From: Penium margaritaceum
Lineage: Eukaryota > Streptophyta > Zygnematophyceae > Desmidiales > Peniaceae
Assembly: GCA_023375785.1 (NCBI GenBank)
Contig: SZWC01000557.1
Location: 333,655-397,654 of the forward strand
Direction of reading: 5' to 3'
Length of the DNA: 64,000 nucleotides
Every line of letters begins with the position of its first letter. The stretch's first letter is position 1. The notes beneath the pieces are model-generated. The model was not told the origin of the DNA. It did not search any database and saw only the letters and a program-made list of their open reading frames with translations. This document shows positions 48,291 to 61,567 of this stretch, in pieces. Made by a program: the position numbers and the translations under genes.

Positions 48291-49524
48291 AAGAGCTCTC
48301 TTTGAGCCATGCATGACCAGCTAAGGCTAGTCCAATTGTCATCAAATTGCAAAGGTGATTTCTTTGATCGCAAACTACAACAGGGTAGTGGTGCGGCTTC
48401 TTGCTTTGGTGCTGGTGCTTCGACAAGTGTGGTTTGTCGGCGTTGTCGTTGTCGTCATAAGAGGCGTCGGAGTCCAAGTCAGACTTGGAAGCCACAGACG
48501 CCTTGATATCTGTCCCATGAAAGATGTTGCATCATCCTTCGTACCTACTCTCCCATTCCCACCACCTGCTTGCAAAGCGAGCCAGTTGTCGGGTGCTTGG
48601 TCTCTCGACTCAAGTAACACTCTACTTTCTCGGTTTGGGAGCAACGATCGTGTCCAGTGGCTCTCCTTTTCTAAGGGTGCATTTGTCAAACACGACGTCG
48701 TTGCTCATTACGAGCTTTTCTGCTCCCTTATCCCAAAGTCGATAGGCCTTGTGTGACATGTCATACCCTACTATGATGTACTTCTTGGGGCGTGCGTCGA
48801 GCTTGCCTCCACCTTCTCTTAATTGGATCTTCACCCATGTAGTTGACCCGAACACATTATGATGAGATGCATTAGGTTTCTTTCCCGACCATGCTTCCTC
48901 TGAGGTCTTTAGCTGCTAGTCTTGTTCCTTTCCACGCTTGTGAAAGGCGGTTGCTGGTGTGAGGTTCAAGAGGCAACAAGCCGTTATTGCTCTTTCAGCC
49001 CAAAAGCAAGATGGGAGCTTGGTGTCGAAGCGCATACTTCGCACCATGCCGAGTAGGGTCTCATTCTCCCTCACGGCAACGCCGTTACTTTGGGAGTTGT
49101 AAGGGGTGCTTTGCTCATGGTGGATGCCATGGTCCTTGAGCCAAGGCTTCCATGCCTAGTACACATCCCCGATGTCAATTCTGAGCGTTTTCACTTCCTT
49201 GGATGTTTGTCGGTCCACCATGGCAACAAACTCAAGCAACTTCTCCTTGACGTCTCTCATTATTTTTAGGAAGTAGATCCACAACTTACATCTGTGGTCG
49301 TTAATATAGGTGAGGAAGTACTTGTTTCCTCTGTTAGACGGTGTGGGGAAGGGTCCACACACGTAACTGCGAATCACCTCCAAGACATGCTCTACTAATT
49401 GACCTCCTTTCCCAAACGGATTCTTCTTTGTCTTCGTTTGGAGGCACGGTTCAAACAATGTACACCCTTTGCCATGCTTCATGGTACACCCATCCATTCT
49501 GCGGACTACATCTTGCTCTTGCAT
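48291..49524 (-). pseudogene. Element G integrase
   Basis: MQEQDVVRRMDGCTMKHGKG, then VCGPFPTPSNRGNKYFLTYINDHRCKLWIYFLK (INDH at the usual IDDH position), HGIHHEQSTPYNSQSNGVAVRENE (NGVA.RE), FWAERAITACCLLN, and the C-terminus KKYIIVGYDMSHKAYRLWDKGAEKLVMSNDVVFD. An acidic linker encoding DLDSDASYDDNDN follows at about 48,450. Several stops. Confidence 0.9.
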
Positions 49525-50121
49525 CTTCTATAGCATGCTCTTGGCCATGTGGCCGAATTGCCGATGCCACATCTCAGCATCAGTGTCCTTCGTTGATGTG
49601 GTAGTCGCAACGATCGCTGGTGGTGCATCCTTTGGCTTTGGTTCTACGGTCTTGGTGGCATATACAAGTCCCTCATTTGTCTCCTTGGTGACTTTGGTTT
49701 GAAGCACACAAAGGTTGTCAACTCTTGGAACTTGAAACATTAAATCATCTTTTGTGTACAAAATTAAGATGTTCTCGTTTTTTTCAGCCACCGCTTCCTT
49801 GCTAATGAGCACCACTGTCATGTTGTTGTTGGTGATTTGTTAGACGGACAGCAAATTACCTACTAAGGAGGGCATGTACACCACCTTTTCAAGGTTGACC
49901 GCCTTCTCCACACTGTTCACATTGAACGTAATCACCTTCTCCCCAATGCCCATGGCTTGGATGACGCCACTGTTTGCACTCTTGATGCCCATAACAGATT
50001 CGGCCATGGAGACAAATCCACCAGTCTCTTTTGATGAGTGGTGGTTTGTGCTCGAGTCAAGGGAAAATGCCGCATACCTAAGGATCTCTACACACTTCAT
50101 GGGCAACCCCCTATCCGTCAT
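49525..50121 (-). pseudogene. Element G protease and GAG-pre-integrase (copy 2 of A)
   Basis: FSLDSSTNHHSS (DSS in place of DSG in this copy), KVVYMPSLVGNLLSV-stop, then TDAEMWHRQFGHMAKSML. The Gly-to-Ser change is specific to this copy (A has DSG). Confidence 0.87.
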
Positions 50122-50927
50122 ATTAATGAGATCCTTTTCTCCTCTCCACCTTTGTTCTCGCCTTCTTTATTGGGACTGCAGGAGTCCCTAGCCTAGTGCC
50201 GAGCCTTGCAAGAGTTGTGACAGTTGCCGAGCCTCTTGGAACTCTTTTTGCCATGATTTTCTCTCCCTTTACCACTGCCGCCTTTCTTGTTTCCTTGACT
50301 GGAGCGAGAGCTTGTACATTGTTGACCAAAGCAACAGGCATAAGCTGAGTCATTTGCCTCACTGCCACTGCGTCGCATGGACTCGTTGCAGACGTGTTTT
50401 GTGACAGCCTCATATGTCATATGTGCCTCCTTTAAACCGCCAAATATAGAGAGCAAGGACCCCCAGCGTTTTACCAGTGCCATTAGAAGGATCAGGGAAC
50501 GCATGTTAGAGTCAAGATTCCATTCCATGCCCTGGACCTCCTACAGCATGTTGTTGAATGACTGCAAAATGCGAGTATCAAATCTCATTCGCTCACCCTC
50601 ATCAATATCAACATTTGGAAGATGAAGAGTCAGGTTTCTAGGGCGTTCGATTGATGCACATGTGAGGGCTTTATGTATGCGTTGGCAGCCAATGTGCATA
50701 GGGTGATTTTGGAGTGTTGAGTCTCGTTGATGGACGTCACAACAATGGAGAGAGACATATTCTTCTTCATCGTCCATCCTGCAAGGTCAGCCGCATACGT
50801 CGTAAATGTCGCATGGGAGGGTATTGTCTCGGTCGATTTTTAGGATGTCGAGCTAGCCATGCATGTTCATGACAATCTCAAACTGCCATCTCCACACGAG
50901 AAAACCTTTCCCCGTGAATTTAGCCAT
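50122..50927 (-). pseudogene. Element G gag (copy 2 of A)
   Basis: ATG at 50,927. Same knuckle lesion as A (CHNSCKARH-stop). Frames 50,777-50,541 and 50,528-50,193 hold the capsid and C-terminal parts. Confidence 0.82.
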
Positions 50928-51379
50928 ACCCACTTCAAGGCGAGCTTGAGTCAGATCCACAATTTCTTACGCTTGCTCCTCCTCTCTTCTTCGCAACTAC
51001 TCTGCTTCGTTGAGGCATATGAGGATGATGAGGCTACTGACTGCGACCGTTGTCAAATGTGCAGTTGGATTCGTTACATACCACTCCCACCGATGGACGC
51101 CTAAGGCGATGGCGCCGTTGTGAGAGGAAGGATTCGGAGTTGTACCACCTTCTAAAAGGGATAGAACTTAGTCCTGTTCGGGCTCGAGGGTCTTGTCCAA
51201 CATGGACAGAGCTGTTCCTCATCCCCTAGTCCACTATTTATGTACACCCTACCTAAAGAAGACGATGGAACAGATGAAGCGGATTGGAGCCATTTGACCT
51301 TGATGTACCCGTTATACCAGTGCACCCTGCAAGACCACGTGCTACTCGGTCTTGGAAGCGTGCCTTTGAACAAGAAGTA

Positions 51380-51392
51380 TGGGCCCATAACC
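51380..51392 (-). promoter_or_regulatory. Element G primer-binding site, perfect half-tRNA iMet match
   Basis: The minus strand reads GGTTATGGGCCCA, an exact 13-base complement of the initiator tRNA-Met anticodon arm, three bases inside the LTR. Confidence 0.8.
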
Positions 51393-51395
51393 TTT

Positions 51396-52013
51396 TGTCA
51401 ATGCGCCAGATAGCAATGGTCTAGAAAACAGGTCCCGCCGATGTAACACATCACCCTTGAACAAGGGATCCACACTATAGGATTGCTTGGTTTGCAACCT
51501 CACAAAGTTGCCATATTGGTCTTCAGTATCTACCTTTCGTTGGACACTCTCTGATGAGTCTCAAAGGCAAGAAATGTAATGGATGTATGCAAGGTACAGG
51601 CTTTTATACTTGCAGGGTTTTGCTAAAGCCAGTGCTTCTAATGGCTCCACTAGAGCCAACCTCAACCTCAAGTCTTATACTTGGCCGGTCCTTTGACTGC
51701 AAAGTGTCATCCTCAAGGCATGTTTTAGTACGTTTCCTAGAGGCTTCCTGTCCCGGTTTTGGCCATAGAGAATTGTGGCTGTCACGCGGATCGAACTCGG
51801 GACCTCTCGTTTGAGACTCTTGTGCCTATTCAACCAAGCCAAAGTAGTAAGGTTCCTATGATGAGCCACAGGGGACATACCCATTATGGGTAGTGCAATC
51901 TTGGCCCATCTCAAAATTGACCAAGGGCACATACTCCATATCGAAATGCATCCCTTGTCTGTATGTGTAGCCAGCCAGCTAGGTAGTAGACAAGGTGAAA
52001 CTATTTAAAGACA
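51396..52013 (-). mobile_element. Element G 5' LTR
   Basis: Copy 2 of 1,846-2,463. TATA box at 51,601-51,608, tRNA-like segment at 51,778-51,842. Confidence 0.9.
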
Positions 52014-54373
52014 GCCAACACGGTGTCAACAACCAGACTACTTTGCCTTACACCCCCCACAGTAGTGGCGTTGTCAAGCAGATAAATCATACTATCATCG
52101 GCATGGCACAAAGCATGCTCTTCAAGGCCAAACTTCCACATTGCTTCTAGGAAAAAGGTGAAAGAAACGCTTCACACCTTGTAAATCTCACTTTCGGAGC
52201 CACGCTTGGAAGACGTGGTAACAAGCAGTAAGAGAAACAACTCAGGATACCACAAGAGGCTTTCTCAGGGAAAAAGCCAGATGGTTCACACTTGAGGGTC
52301 TTTACTTGTACTGCGTGGGCAAAGGTCCAAGGAAGAGAAGGAAATGAAAAATTAGAAGCAAGCGCTTGCAAGAGTGTAATGGTCTGATATGAAACCACAC
52401 ATAAGACGTACATGCCGGGGACCAAGCGGCTGGAAAGCTCATCAGGAGCCAAGATGTCAGGTTTGAAGACAAGACGCTCAAAAAGGGAGAGTCGCTAGAT
52501 CCTCTCCATGCTCCCAAACCAGGAGAATGGGTTGTGTTGCTCGAGTCAAGTGATCAGGCATTTAACAACAGGCAGATGGTGCTAGTGAAGGATGCTGTTG
52601 TAGGGAGAGTGGTTGTGCAGGCTAACAGAGCAACAAATTCTGATACTGAATCTGTGTCGTCCAAGGCCTGTGACTCCAATATCAAGACCAACGGCTCTTC
52701 CATTGGCAATGTACAAGGAATAGAAGCAACTAAGCCTTGAAGCCCCACCAACAAAACTTTGGCATAATACACACCTGAAGAAACCTGTGTCCAAGTACAA
52801 AACTGAGGGTGCAGAATGAAATGGACTGAGGTAGTCATGCTTGGTCAGAGAGAGCCTGTGACGATAGTGGAGGCTATGAACATGACAGATGCGCCCAATT
52901 GGAAGGGGGCTGTGGACAACAAACTCGCATCCATTGAACTCAAGGAAACATGAGTCCAAGTGGATAGGCCCCAGAACGTGCACGTGGTGGGATGAAACTA
53001 GCTACTCCCAAAAACTTTCAAGGAGGATGCCACTGTTGACAAGTACAAGGAAACAATTATAGCAAAGGGATTCTCCCAGCGTGTAGGATTTCACTACAAG
53101 GAGACCTTCACGACTGTCATAATGTTTGTCTCTATCATATCTATTTTAGGCATATTTACTACAAAGTGTATGGAGGTCCATCATATGGAAGTAAAGGCAA
53201 CTTTCCTCTATGGGAAGGTAGAGGCTAAGGTTTGCAAACTGGTCAAAGCACTCTACGAGCTGAAACAAGTCCCAAGAATTAAATATAGGGAGATAGGAGA
53301 CTTCATGACCTAGCTCACTTTCACGTATTGTAATAATGACCCTAGCGTATATGAACAGGAGGACGAGGAAGGCTTGATGCTGGTTGCATTGTACGTAGAT
53401 GCCCTCATCATTTACTCTTCGCCAATTGAGCTATTGAGCAAGCTTAAGACAGGTCTCACCAATAGGTTCAAGACGAATGACATCTGTTTGCTTGAGTTCT
53501 ACCTCCGGATAGCCGTCCACCGCAATGGAGCAGCAAGTACCATTGAGCTGATCCATACCAAGTACATCATGGAGGTCCTCAAGCGCTACAACATGGAAGC
53601 GTGCAAGCCAATCAGCTCACCCATGACAACAGACATCCAGCTCTCCTCCTTTATGAGCTCCAGTACCAAGGCAAAATGGCGTTATATGGGTAACATTCCT
53701 TATGACTCTACTGTTGAAAGCCTCATGTATGGCATGGTAGGAAAATACACTAACATGTGCTATGTTATGGGACAAATGAGACAATGTAGGGCCACAGCAC
53801 TGGCAAGCAGTCAAATGCATCATGCGTTCTCTACAAAAGATACAAAACCTTGGACTCCTGCTTGTATTATAAGAGGGATCAAGACTGTTGTAGTTTGTGT
53901 GCTACACAAATGCCGACTAGGGAGGAAGAATTGATGACAGCAATCCAACTTGCTCTTTATATGCCTCTTGAACGTTGGTGTAATCTTTTGGGCAAGTAGA
54001 AAGCAAGACTGTGTCTCCCTCTCTATCGCTCAGACAGAGTACATTGCTCGGTCAGAAGCATGCACGGAGACACAGTGGCTACGTAGTTTGCTCGTCTAGA
54101 TGTAAGGACAATAAAAAAAGGCAACAGAGGTTTGCATTGAAAACAAAAGCACCACAAAAGTGGCTCAAGACGATGTCATCTCTTGGTGGACCAAGCAGAT
54201 CCACATTATGTACCACTACTCACGCAACATGGTCGCAAAGGATATCGTGGACCTATAATACGTTATGACCAAGAAGATGCTCGTAGATTATATGACAAAG
54301 GCGCTTGACAGCGGATTGCACTTTGTATGTACTCGAGGTATCGCCATGGTGAATGCAGCCAGAGAAGACTAAG
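52014..54373 (+). pseudogene. Element F (copy 2): integrase end, reverse transcriptase, RNase H
   Basis: Same domains and the same YIDA lesion as 2,464-4,740: KLVKALYELKQ, ALYVDALIIY (53,390), ESLMYGMVG. Unlike copy 1 it keeps the pol C-terminus (TKALDSGLHFVCTRGIAMVNAA, then stop at about 54,370). Frameshifts and stops are mostly shared with copy 1. Confidence 0.9.
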
Positions 54374-55105
54374 TTTATTGAGCGGATATGCTTATTTTCT
54401 ATAGCTGAGATTTAGACAAGCACAAGGCGCAATAGGCATGCATTGCTCCCTTAGAGTAAGTGTCCTAAGTCGGATCTAGATAGACAAGACATGCACTCCT
54501 CCTTTGCAGCAAGTCCCATTGGTCTCAACTAGATAGTAAAGTCAATAAACACTACCTAGGACAACTCCTTCTTGGTAAGACATTATAGAAATAGTCTCTA
54601 AAGTGAGGTCATTGGGTCAAATCCTGGCCCAATGACTATTTTCCCTTGTGACCAAAAGGGGAACATTGGGGTTCTAAGAGACATGTTAGAATATTCCAAG
54701 GTCTTTCTTGGTGGCTGGCGCAACTTGGCAGTCACATGATGAGGCATGTAGGCAGGGGGATACTACGATCCAGATTGCCCCGAAAGTGGCTAATCGAAGG
54801 AGCCAGTGCGCAGTGAGCCTAGACGATGGCTCTTTGACTATAAGAACCTACTTGTTGTCCATCATTGAGTACAGTTCTTGTTTTGGAGACTTCTAACGTA
54901 ATTATCCACCAAGGGCAGACGCTAAAGAAGCATTGGTTGGTAAAGCCCAACGAGTTTGATTCTTGCATGAAAATGACCAGATGGAAAGAGGACAATGCAA
55001 GGAAGTGATTCATATGAACTGCCTAGTTTGGAACCTTGGCGTTAAAGGTGATATCTCCTCTTGGTTGTAACCTCAAGAGCGGTTGGCAAGAACAATTGAG
55101 TCAAA
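54374..55105 (+). mobile_element. Element F 3' LTR (family 2)
   Basis: Starts near TTATTGAGCGGATATGC (family TGTTGACCTGATATGC) directly after the pol stop. Nearly full length; the last bases are replaced by a truncated family-3 LTR. Confidence 0.82.
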
Positions 55106-55600
55106 ACGCAGTCCTAGCCCAATGCCTCACGTAGCTTGAGAAAGACTAGAAGGGAGAAAAATCCAAAATGGTCCTAGATTCCTTCAGTTGCGTGTAAAAG
55201 TGTACTCAGGAGGAAAAGGGTACTTCTCCTTGCTTTTTAGGTGAGTTGAGATCCTTGTCCACCGGCAATTGACACGTGGTGATTCTCCATGGGATTGTGG
55301 GTTATGTCACCACCAAGAGTGAGCCATGACAGCATTCTCTAGCTCTCCATGTTGTTAGCGACTGGTCAGCTCCATTGCTAGGCATTTTTCCTCTTTTGTG
55401 TGCGGTTATGGAATTCTCCGTGAGCCTTAGCGTTTATACATGAGTGGTGTGGCTTGTGAGAGGGCTCACTTGCCCAACCTCTTGCCCTATATGTATTCCA
55501 TCATTTTTCGTGATTAAAGGATCATTCTTAACAAAAACTATACCCTTTTAGTCCCACATGTTTGCTGTTCCAAGGCTCCCTCTCTCTTCCAATTCCAAGA
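55106..55600 (+). repeat. Family-3 LTR, 5'-truncated (copy 2)
   Basis: Copy of 4,826-5,327. PBS TTGGCATGAGAGCC at 55,602-55,615. Confidence 0.82.
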
Positions 55601-55615
55601 CTTGGCATGAGAGCC

Positions 55616-56214
55616 ACTATTTGCCTTTTTCAGCTAGCACATCCATGACTTTGAAAGTGCAGACTAGGTTGAAGGGGTTATCTAATTTAATGATCAAGGA
55701 AAAGACCTTCAAGTTTGCAATAAAATCTTTCCACTATGCCTAATATTGCAAAGATTAAACGGTCGGATTAAAAGGTATGCCGAAAATGAAGTTGGCGAGG
55801 GCAAAAGCCTTCTCCTTGAGTAAGACTATCGCCTTATGATGACCCTAACTCTCTCTTTTCTTTGTCAAATTTAATAAGGACCACATTTGAATGACAACAT
55901 GTTTCCCACACGTTCCATCGGTATGAAAACCCTTGCATTCCATTGCTACGTTTGGGAGAAACGCTGTTTACACGCAAGCTGGTATGAGCTAAGGTAGAAG
56001 TAGTAGCATACTTTTGTTTTCAAAAGGGTGTATCTGCTAAATCATCCTGTTGGCTACCTTGTTTTATGGGATGTGCAGAACGTTTTTGAGCTGAAATTTC
56101 CAATGATGGCCTTAACTTTACCCAATTCCCTGTCTGATGGCATTTAGAATCCATTTTTGTCAGACAGATTTCAGGCAAAAGAAAGCACTAGAAGCAGGGA
56201 TAGCGCCGCTACTC
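55616..56214 (+). repeat. Family-3 leader (copy 2)
   Basis: Copy of 5,343-5,940; no gene. Confidence 0.7.
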
Positions 56215-56760
56215 TGTATACGTGATATGCTCCTTGTCCATTGCTGACATTTGGACAGGCAAAGGATGGACTAGGCATGCACTGCTCCCTTGGAGTAAGT
56301 CCCCCAAGTCTGGTCCACATAAACGAGGCATGCACTACTCCTTTGGAGTAAGTCCTTTAAGTTTAAACAGGATAGCAGATCGAGTAAACACCACCTAGGA
56401 CAACTTCTTGTGGCCAAGACGTTCCAAAGTAAGTATTTGGATCCAGAGTTCAATGGGTCAAGTCCCAACCCAGTGACCAATTTTCTTTATAACCAAAAAG
56501 GAGAGAGAAAGGTTCTAAAAGACATCTTCTTACTTTCCAATTTCCTTCCTGGTGTCTGGCACCACGTGACGGTCATAGGGAGCGCCGTGTACACGAGGAG
56601 ATTGACTCAGTCCAGACTGCCCCCAAAGAAGCTCGTCTAAAGGAGCCACTGCACGCGTAGGCTAGAGGCTGGCTCTAGGACCATACGAGCCTGTCAGTTG
56701 CCTGTCATTGAACAATGTTCTTACCTTTGAGACTCCAAACAGAGTTGTCCATCAGTTATG
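56215..56760 (+). mobile_element. Family-2 5' LTR, left part (copy 2)
   Basis: Copy of 5,941-6,485, again broken by element B'. Confidence 0.8.
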
Positions 56761-59700
56761 GATGTTTGACTTGCTCCTCCTCACTTCGGAGACTCGCAAC
56801 CCTTTGCGGAGTCCTCCCCTGCCTTCATAGATTTTAGACTCCTTTTTGAGTCCTCAAGGGCCTCTGAGTGTACCTTGATACCATTGTGTTTTTAGCACCC
56901 TTGGCACCTTGCAAATTTAGCCCAGTGTGCTACACACCTCCCCCACCTTGCTGTAGTGCTTTCTTGGTGTTGATATTGGTGCTTGATGACACCACCTCTG
57001 CGCGTGCCATTCGGACCAAGCTGTTGCCGCCTGCACTGCCTGCTTTGGCTTGCCCTTTGTTGCAACCAGCCTTACGGGATCCGTGGTGCTACAGCTGCAA
57101 CTACTCCTTAAGCCGCCGCATATGCTACTGCCGCTGTCTTGCTGCACGTCTCAACTGTGCATGCCTCTCCCCCTTGGGGAGAGCTTCTGGTGCCGGTCCT
57201 TTGGTCTGGGTTCCCTTATTGCTCTTTTCATGCATAGTCTCCCCCTCGTTCAGAGAAGTTGGAGAACTACGGATCACACTCCCTTCTCCCAACCTATGCA
57301 TGTTGCATGGTTCATCCGTCTCATTTGCGGATCATGGAGATGCCGGCTTGCACGTCGTATCCTCCATTTCATACCCCTTGAGTGCTTTTCCTCCTCCTTG
57401 AGGACTTGGAGCCAACAACGCCTTGATCGCACCTCGCGGCTTGGTCCTCTGCTCAGGGGCTTGGAGCATGTTTTGCTCTGCAGGAGAGCTCAACCAGTTC
57501 ATGCCGCTATCCCCCTTGGCCCATTTTTGTTCCGGTGCTCCCACTGCATGGCTTTTTGCAGCGCGGTGCTCTAGGTCCCGGTCCGCTCCTACGCCGAGCC
57601 GCCTTGGCTCACTTTCACGGCCTGCCCTCACAGTGTCCTTAATCTGTTGTGTGGTCCTCTGAGCAGCAACCGATGCCTCCTCTTGAGACTTGACGGTTCC
57701 TTTTGTACCCACCTTGTGGCCCAGGTCCACTACTTCCGGAGCCCTGAGCACGTTTTTCTCGAGTTGAGAGTGTGGTCCTTCACCGCCACTCTCTTTCTCT
57801 CAGTCCGTGAGGTAGAGTCCTGTGTACATGACTTGCCAGCACCTCGTGCCAACACTTGAGCGGCCACATTTTGACCCTTAAATTGCTGCTGTAGCTGCTC
57901 CCTTTCTGTTGAGGTGTGGAGCCTCTTGTGCTTCCATCGAGGACGAGCCTCCTTGCCGTCCTCGTCTTGCTGCATGGTCCTCCTTGCAGCCATCAGCGCT
58001 CCCGCATGGAACTCGGCATCGCCCGTTTGGCGTACCTTGTGGCTCTTATTAACCATTCTTGCGGTAATGGATCCCTTTTGCCCATTAAGAGAGCAAGGCC
58101 GCCTGCCCTTGATTATCTCCCTTGGCGTGTTTGCCACCTGGACCACTTCTTATACCTCCCTTGGAGATTGTGCACCCTTCACCCGACGATCCGTTGCATG
58201 GCGTGCCTTTTGGTCCAGATATCCCGACTTAGCCTCGATGGTACACTCCATACCACCCACTGCAACCTCAGGTAGCCCCTTCTTGGATGTAGCTGCAATC
58301 GCTTCCTTGCTTCGATGGCTGTCCATGTCGTAGTCATTGCTGTTCCTTCTGAGGACGTCGGCACAAACCGGTACACACCTCTTTTGTATGCACCACGTGC
58401 CACGACACGTCCATTACCCTCCTCATTTAGGAGACAGCCCTTCCTTGTGAGGGTAACTTCGAGTCCCTCCTTGACGAGGTCACTCACGGACAGCACCTTT
58501 GTGGCCAGGTCAGGTGCTTCAAGCCTCCTTGTTGCGGAACCCTTCATCCTGACCGATTCATCCACCTCTTATTTGCCTCCTTGAAGTACATCACATCCAT
58601 TGTGGTATATGGCGGCAGCCCCTGTTTGTTCGTTCACCTTTTGCTCCCCCTTGGAGGTTGTGGAGGTTGCATACCCAAGGCATGCCTTTGAACATCATCA
58701 TTTTGTCCTGTAGATCACCATCACTGGTGATCGTAGAGGCCCAGCTGGTACAAAGGGGCAAAAGGAGCGCCGCTTCTTGCTATTCGGAGTCGATAGCCCA
58801 TCCTGCCTGATGACATCGGGACACCATCGACTTCACCTCTTGCGCGAGCTCCGACGGGCTGGTCTCCTCGTGACCTTGGAGGGTGAAAAGCTGTTTGATG
58901 AGGAGGATGCATTTCTGAAGACATGATAAGAAGTGTGGTTGCAGAGCCATGCCAAGCTTTCGTGGCCATCCTACATCCTTGGACATGCACGCGTTGTTTT
59001 AGGCAGAACGATGTTGCGATCCCAGCAAGCGCCTCATTGTTGCCCTTCTTAAAAGCCTCCACCTCCATGACCGTTGTGGACACCGCAGGAGCTCTCTCTT
59101 CGCCTCTGACCAGCTCAAGCAGTCCCTTGTCATCATGATAGACCTCCCTGGTCCACCTCCACAAGGGGAAGTCCCTCTCGTCAGGCGGGAGGACGTGTAT
59201 ACTGCTCTCTTGCTCGGTCGTTGCCATGGCCCATGGCAGTAGCGTGAAAGATGATGAGCTCGGGTCCTTCTAGGAACGTGGGCCCATAACCCATTTGCTG
59301 GCTCTAGTGGATGTGCACACACCCTCAAGGATGCCTATATCTCAATGATTCATGCTACCAAGGTTTGGGGCACCCAGTAGACACCAATGGTGAAGGGTGT
59401 GGAGCAGAAGGATCGCGGATGTGAGTCGGCAGAACATGTTGTATTCAGTATATCTAAATTGAAACAGGTTTTTGTTACTTAGCATGATGAAACTACATCA
59501 GATTCAAATGCCCTATGATCATAGCTTTCCAACGCATCCAAGCAAGTCCAAACACAGCATTAGAGCCCCTACTATGGCCGTCAAAGCAACCTATGGTGGA
59601 GCCGCCCACCATGCCCACGAACGGGAGTGACGGAAGTCGCTTCGACGGTGGCTTGTGGAAGCGGCCTTCCTGGCACTCCAATGTGGGGGGAAGTTCACCC

Positions 59701-60173
59701 TGGTCTAGGAGACCATCCACATCCCTTCCTTCATGGCCATGGTGTCTTTGGAGCCCGTTGGACCTGAACTCGGACCACCGCGGTGGAATTATCCCCTCAT
59801 CCATGGCGCAGACCCAGANNNNTGGCACTCCAATGTGGGGGGAAGTTCACCCTGGTCTAGGAGACCATCCACATCCCTTCCTTCATGGCCATGGTGTCTT
59901 TGGAGCCCGTTGGACCTGAACTCGGACCACCGCGGTGGAATTATCCCCTCATCCATGGCGCAGACCTAGATTCCACCCGCCGACCACCCGACATTTGGAT
60001 GGGGCTATCTTTCTGAATACTCACCCAAATTGAGCGATTCAAGGCTTGTTCCAGCATGGAAAAATCAAGGCAATCCAAATCAAAAGTCAGATCATGTGTT
60101 CAACCACTCCTCCGTAGTCTAACCAGGGAGTAAAATCGACAGCACTCATGGCAACGGGCACACAATGTCAACA
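56761..60173 (-). mobile_element. Element B' (copy 2 of B)
   Basis: Gag ORF 59,227-58,721 (168 codons, MATTEQESSIHVLPPDERDF); perfect PBS at 59,278-59,293; LTR 59,296-60,173 including an assembly gap with duplicated flanks. The protease-like end (58,565-58,179: LATKVLSVSDLVKEG) is preserved. The charged repetitive region (58,146-57,332) is open in two frames. About 538 bp with both zinc knuckles are missing relative to B. Confidence 0.75.
59671..59970 (+). repeat. Gap-flanking direct duplication (nnnn at 59,819-59,822)
   Basis: 148 bp (59,671-59,818) recur at 59,823-59,970 with at most one or two differences. Copy 1 has the segment once (about 9,741-9,888). Assembly artefact is the simplest reading. 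Confidence 0.9.
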
Positions 60174-60289
60174 TGTAGAACCTTAGTTCTTAGGGTGATA
60201 TCATCAATTGGTTACAATACCAAGAGCATTTGGCGTAAACCATTGTTTCCGAGCCCGTTTTCTAGACCGTCCCCTTAGGCAAGTTGACA
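60174..60289 (+). mobile_element. Family-2 5' LTR, right part (copy 2)
   Basis: Ends TTGACA; PBS GGGTTATGGGTCCAC at 60,292-60,306. Confidence 0.8.
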
Positions 60290-60615
60290 AAGGGTTATGG
60301 GTCCACACTCAATAGTTGTAAGGCACGATTCTACGTACTCTTTCGTCCTCCCCTTCTCAAAGTACGCTCCAGCGCCATGAGCTCCATCAGCTGCATCTGC
60401 TCCATATTCTCATCAGCTCCAATGGTGGGTACTTGCAGTTAGCAAACAAGGGCCAAGGATAACCTCTACCCTTGGAGGTACAACCAGTTGGCCCTAACCA
60501 GAATAAGCTCTGCCCTTGGAGGTACGACCCTGGGTTTTCTTGCGTGCATTTTTTTTTGTTTGCAGGCAATGAGTGGCTAAGGGTCAAGCAACGAATGTCC
60601 ACCTTCTAAAGCAGA

Positions 60616-61567
60616 ATGAGACAGCAGCCTACATTTGCCTGTGTCAACATAGACAAAGTAGAGAATAAGAGAAGCAGAGAACCAAAGAAACAGAGAAGTA
60701 GTATGACCACACCCACGATGCTCACTCTTGAGAAGGCCAACGGTGGGATATCAAAGTTCACAATAATAGGTTTTCCCTCATGGACATGGCAATATGAGAT
60801 TGTAATGGGAGTGCGTGGCTACTTCAAGATATTCATTGGAGAGGTTGAACCTGCAAAAACAAATGCTGTATATGAAGCGTAGAATGTCAAAAATGACATG
60901 GCGCTTGCGATACTTGTGATATAGGTGCATGAGTCACAGCATGTACACCTCCGAGGTATCACACATGTAACAAAGGCTTATGAGAAGCTTGCACGTGTAC
61001 ATAAATGAACAGCTCTTGTAAGTTGCATATTCATCCTTCAAAAGCTGATTTCAATGAAAATGAGCAAGGGACATTTGACTCCGGACTTCCTATAGCTCTC
61101 TGAATGACTCCCATAGTATGTGACCAAAATGAACAAGGAAATCGACACCAACATGGAGACCAAGATCCTCCTCATGGCGCTACCTGAGAGTTTGGGTCCT
61201 TTTAATCACTTTCTTTGGCGGTTATTAAGGGAGGGATTTGACGTATGAGGCAGTGTCCCAGTATGTGCGTAACGAGGCCATGGGTCATAGTGATAGTGCG
61301 GCTTGCATTTTAGCCTATGGTACTCAGTGCTATGGTTGTGGCAACAACTCCCCTTCTGGTCAACAGATTAGCAGAAGCAATGGCGGTGGAGGAAAAGGCA
61401 ATGATTACAGTGGAAAGGGTTCAAAGCGTCTTGGGAAGTGCCATAACTGTGGCAAGCTTGGGTATTGGCCAGGGGAGTGTAGGGGTCTTGAGAAGGAAGA
61501 CACAGATCATGCTGGTAGAAACAAGGGCAAAGAAAAGGGCAGAAAGGTTGACAAACATGATGGTTGA
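60616..61567 (+). pseudogene. Family-2 gag (copy 2)
   Basis: Same as 10,533-11,485 with substitutions. Knuckle CHNCGKLGYWPGEC: the zinc-binding His is Tyr here. The 5' frame is shorter (stop after VYEA). Confidence 0.83.

Larger units (their letters stand above)
45544..52013 (-). mobile_element. Element G: complete family-1 copia retrotransposon, inactive
   Basis: Minus strand, two LTRs (45,544-46,194 and 51,396-52,013), PBS, gag, protease, integrase, reverse transcriptase and RNase H in order. It interrupts the integrase of element F. No clear TSD: flanks are CATCC and GCCAA. It carries a MITE at 47,393-47,853. Its left part up to 49,551 has no counterpart in the window; the rest is copy 2 of element A. 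Confidence 0.93.

Noticed and set aside
45539-52018. TSD for element G
   Set aside because: CATCC and GCCAA do not match, nor do alternatives shifted by a few bases. No TSD is claimed although both LTRs are present.
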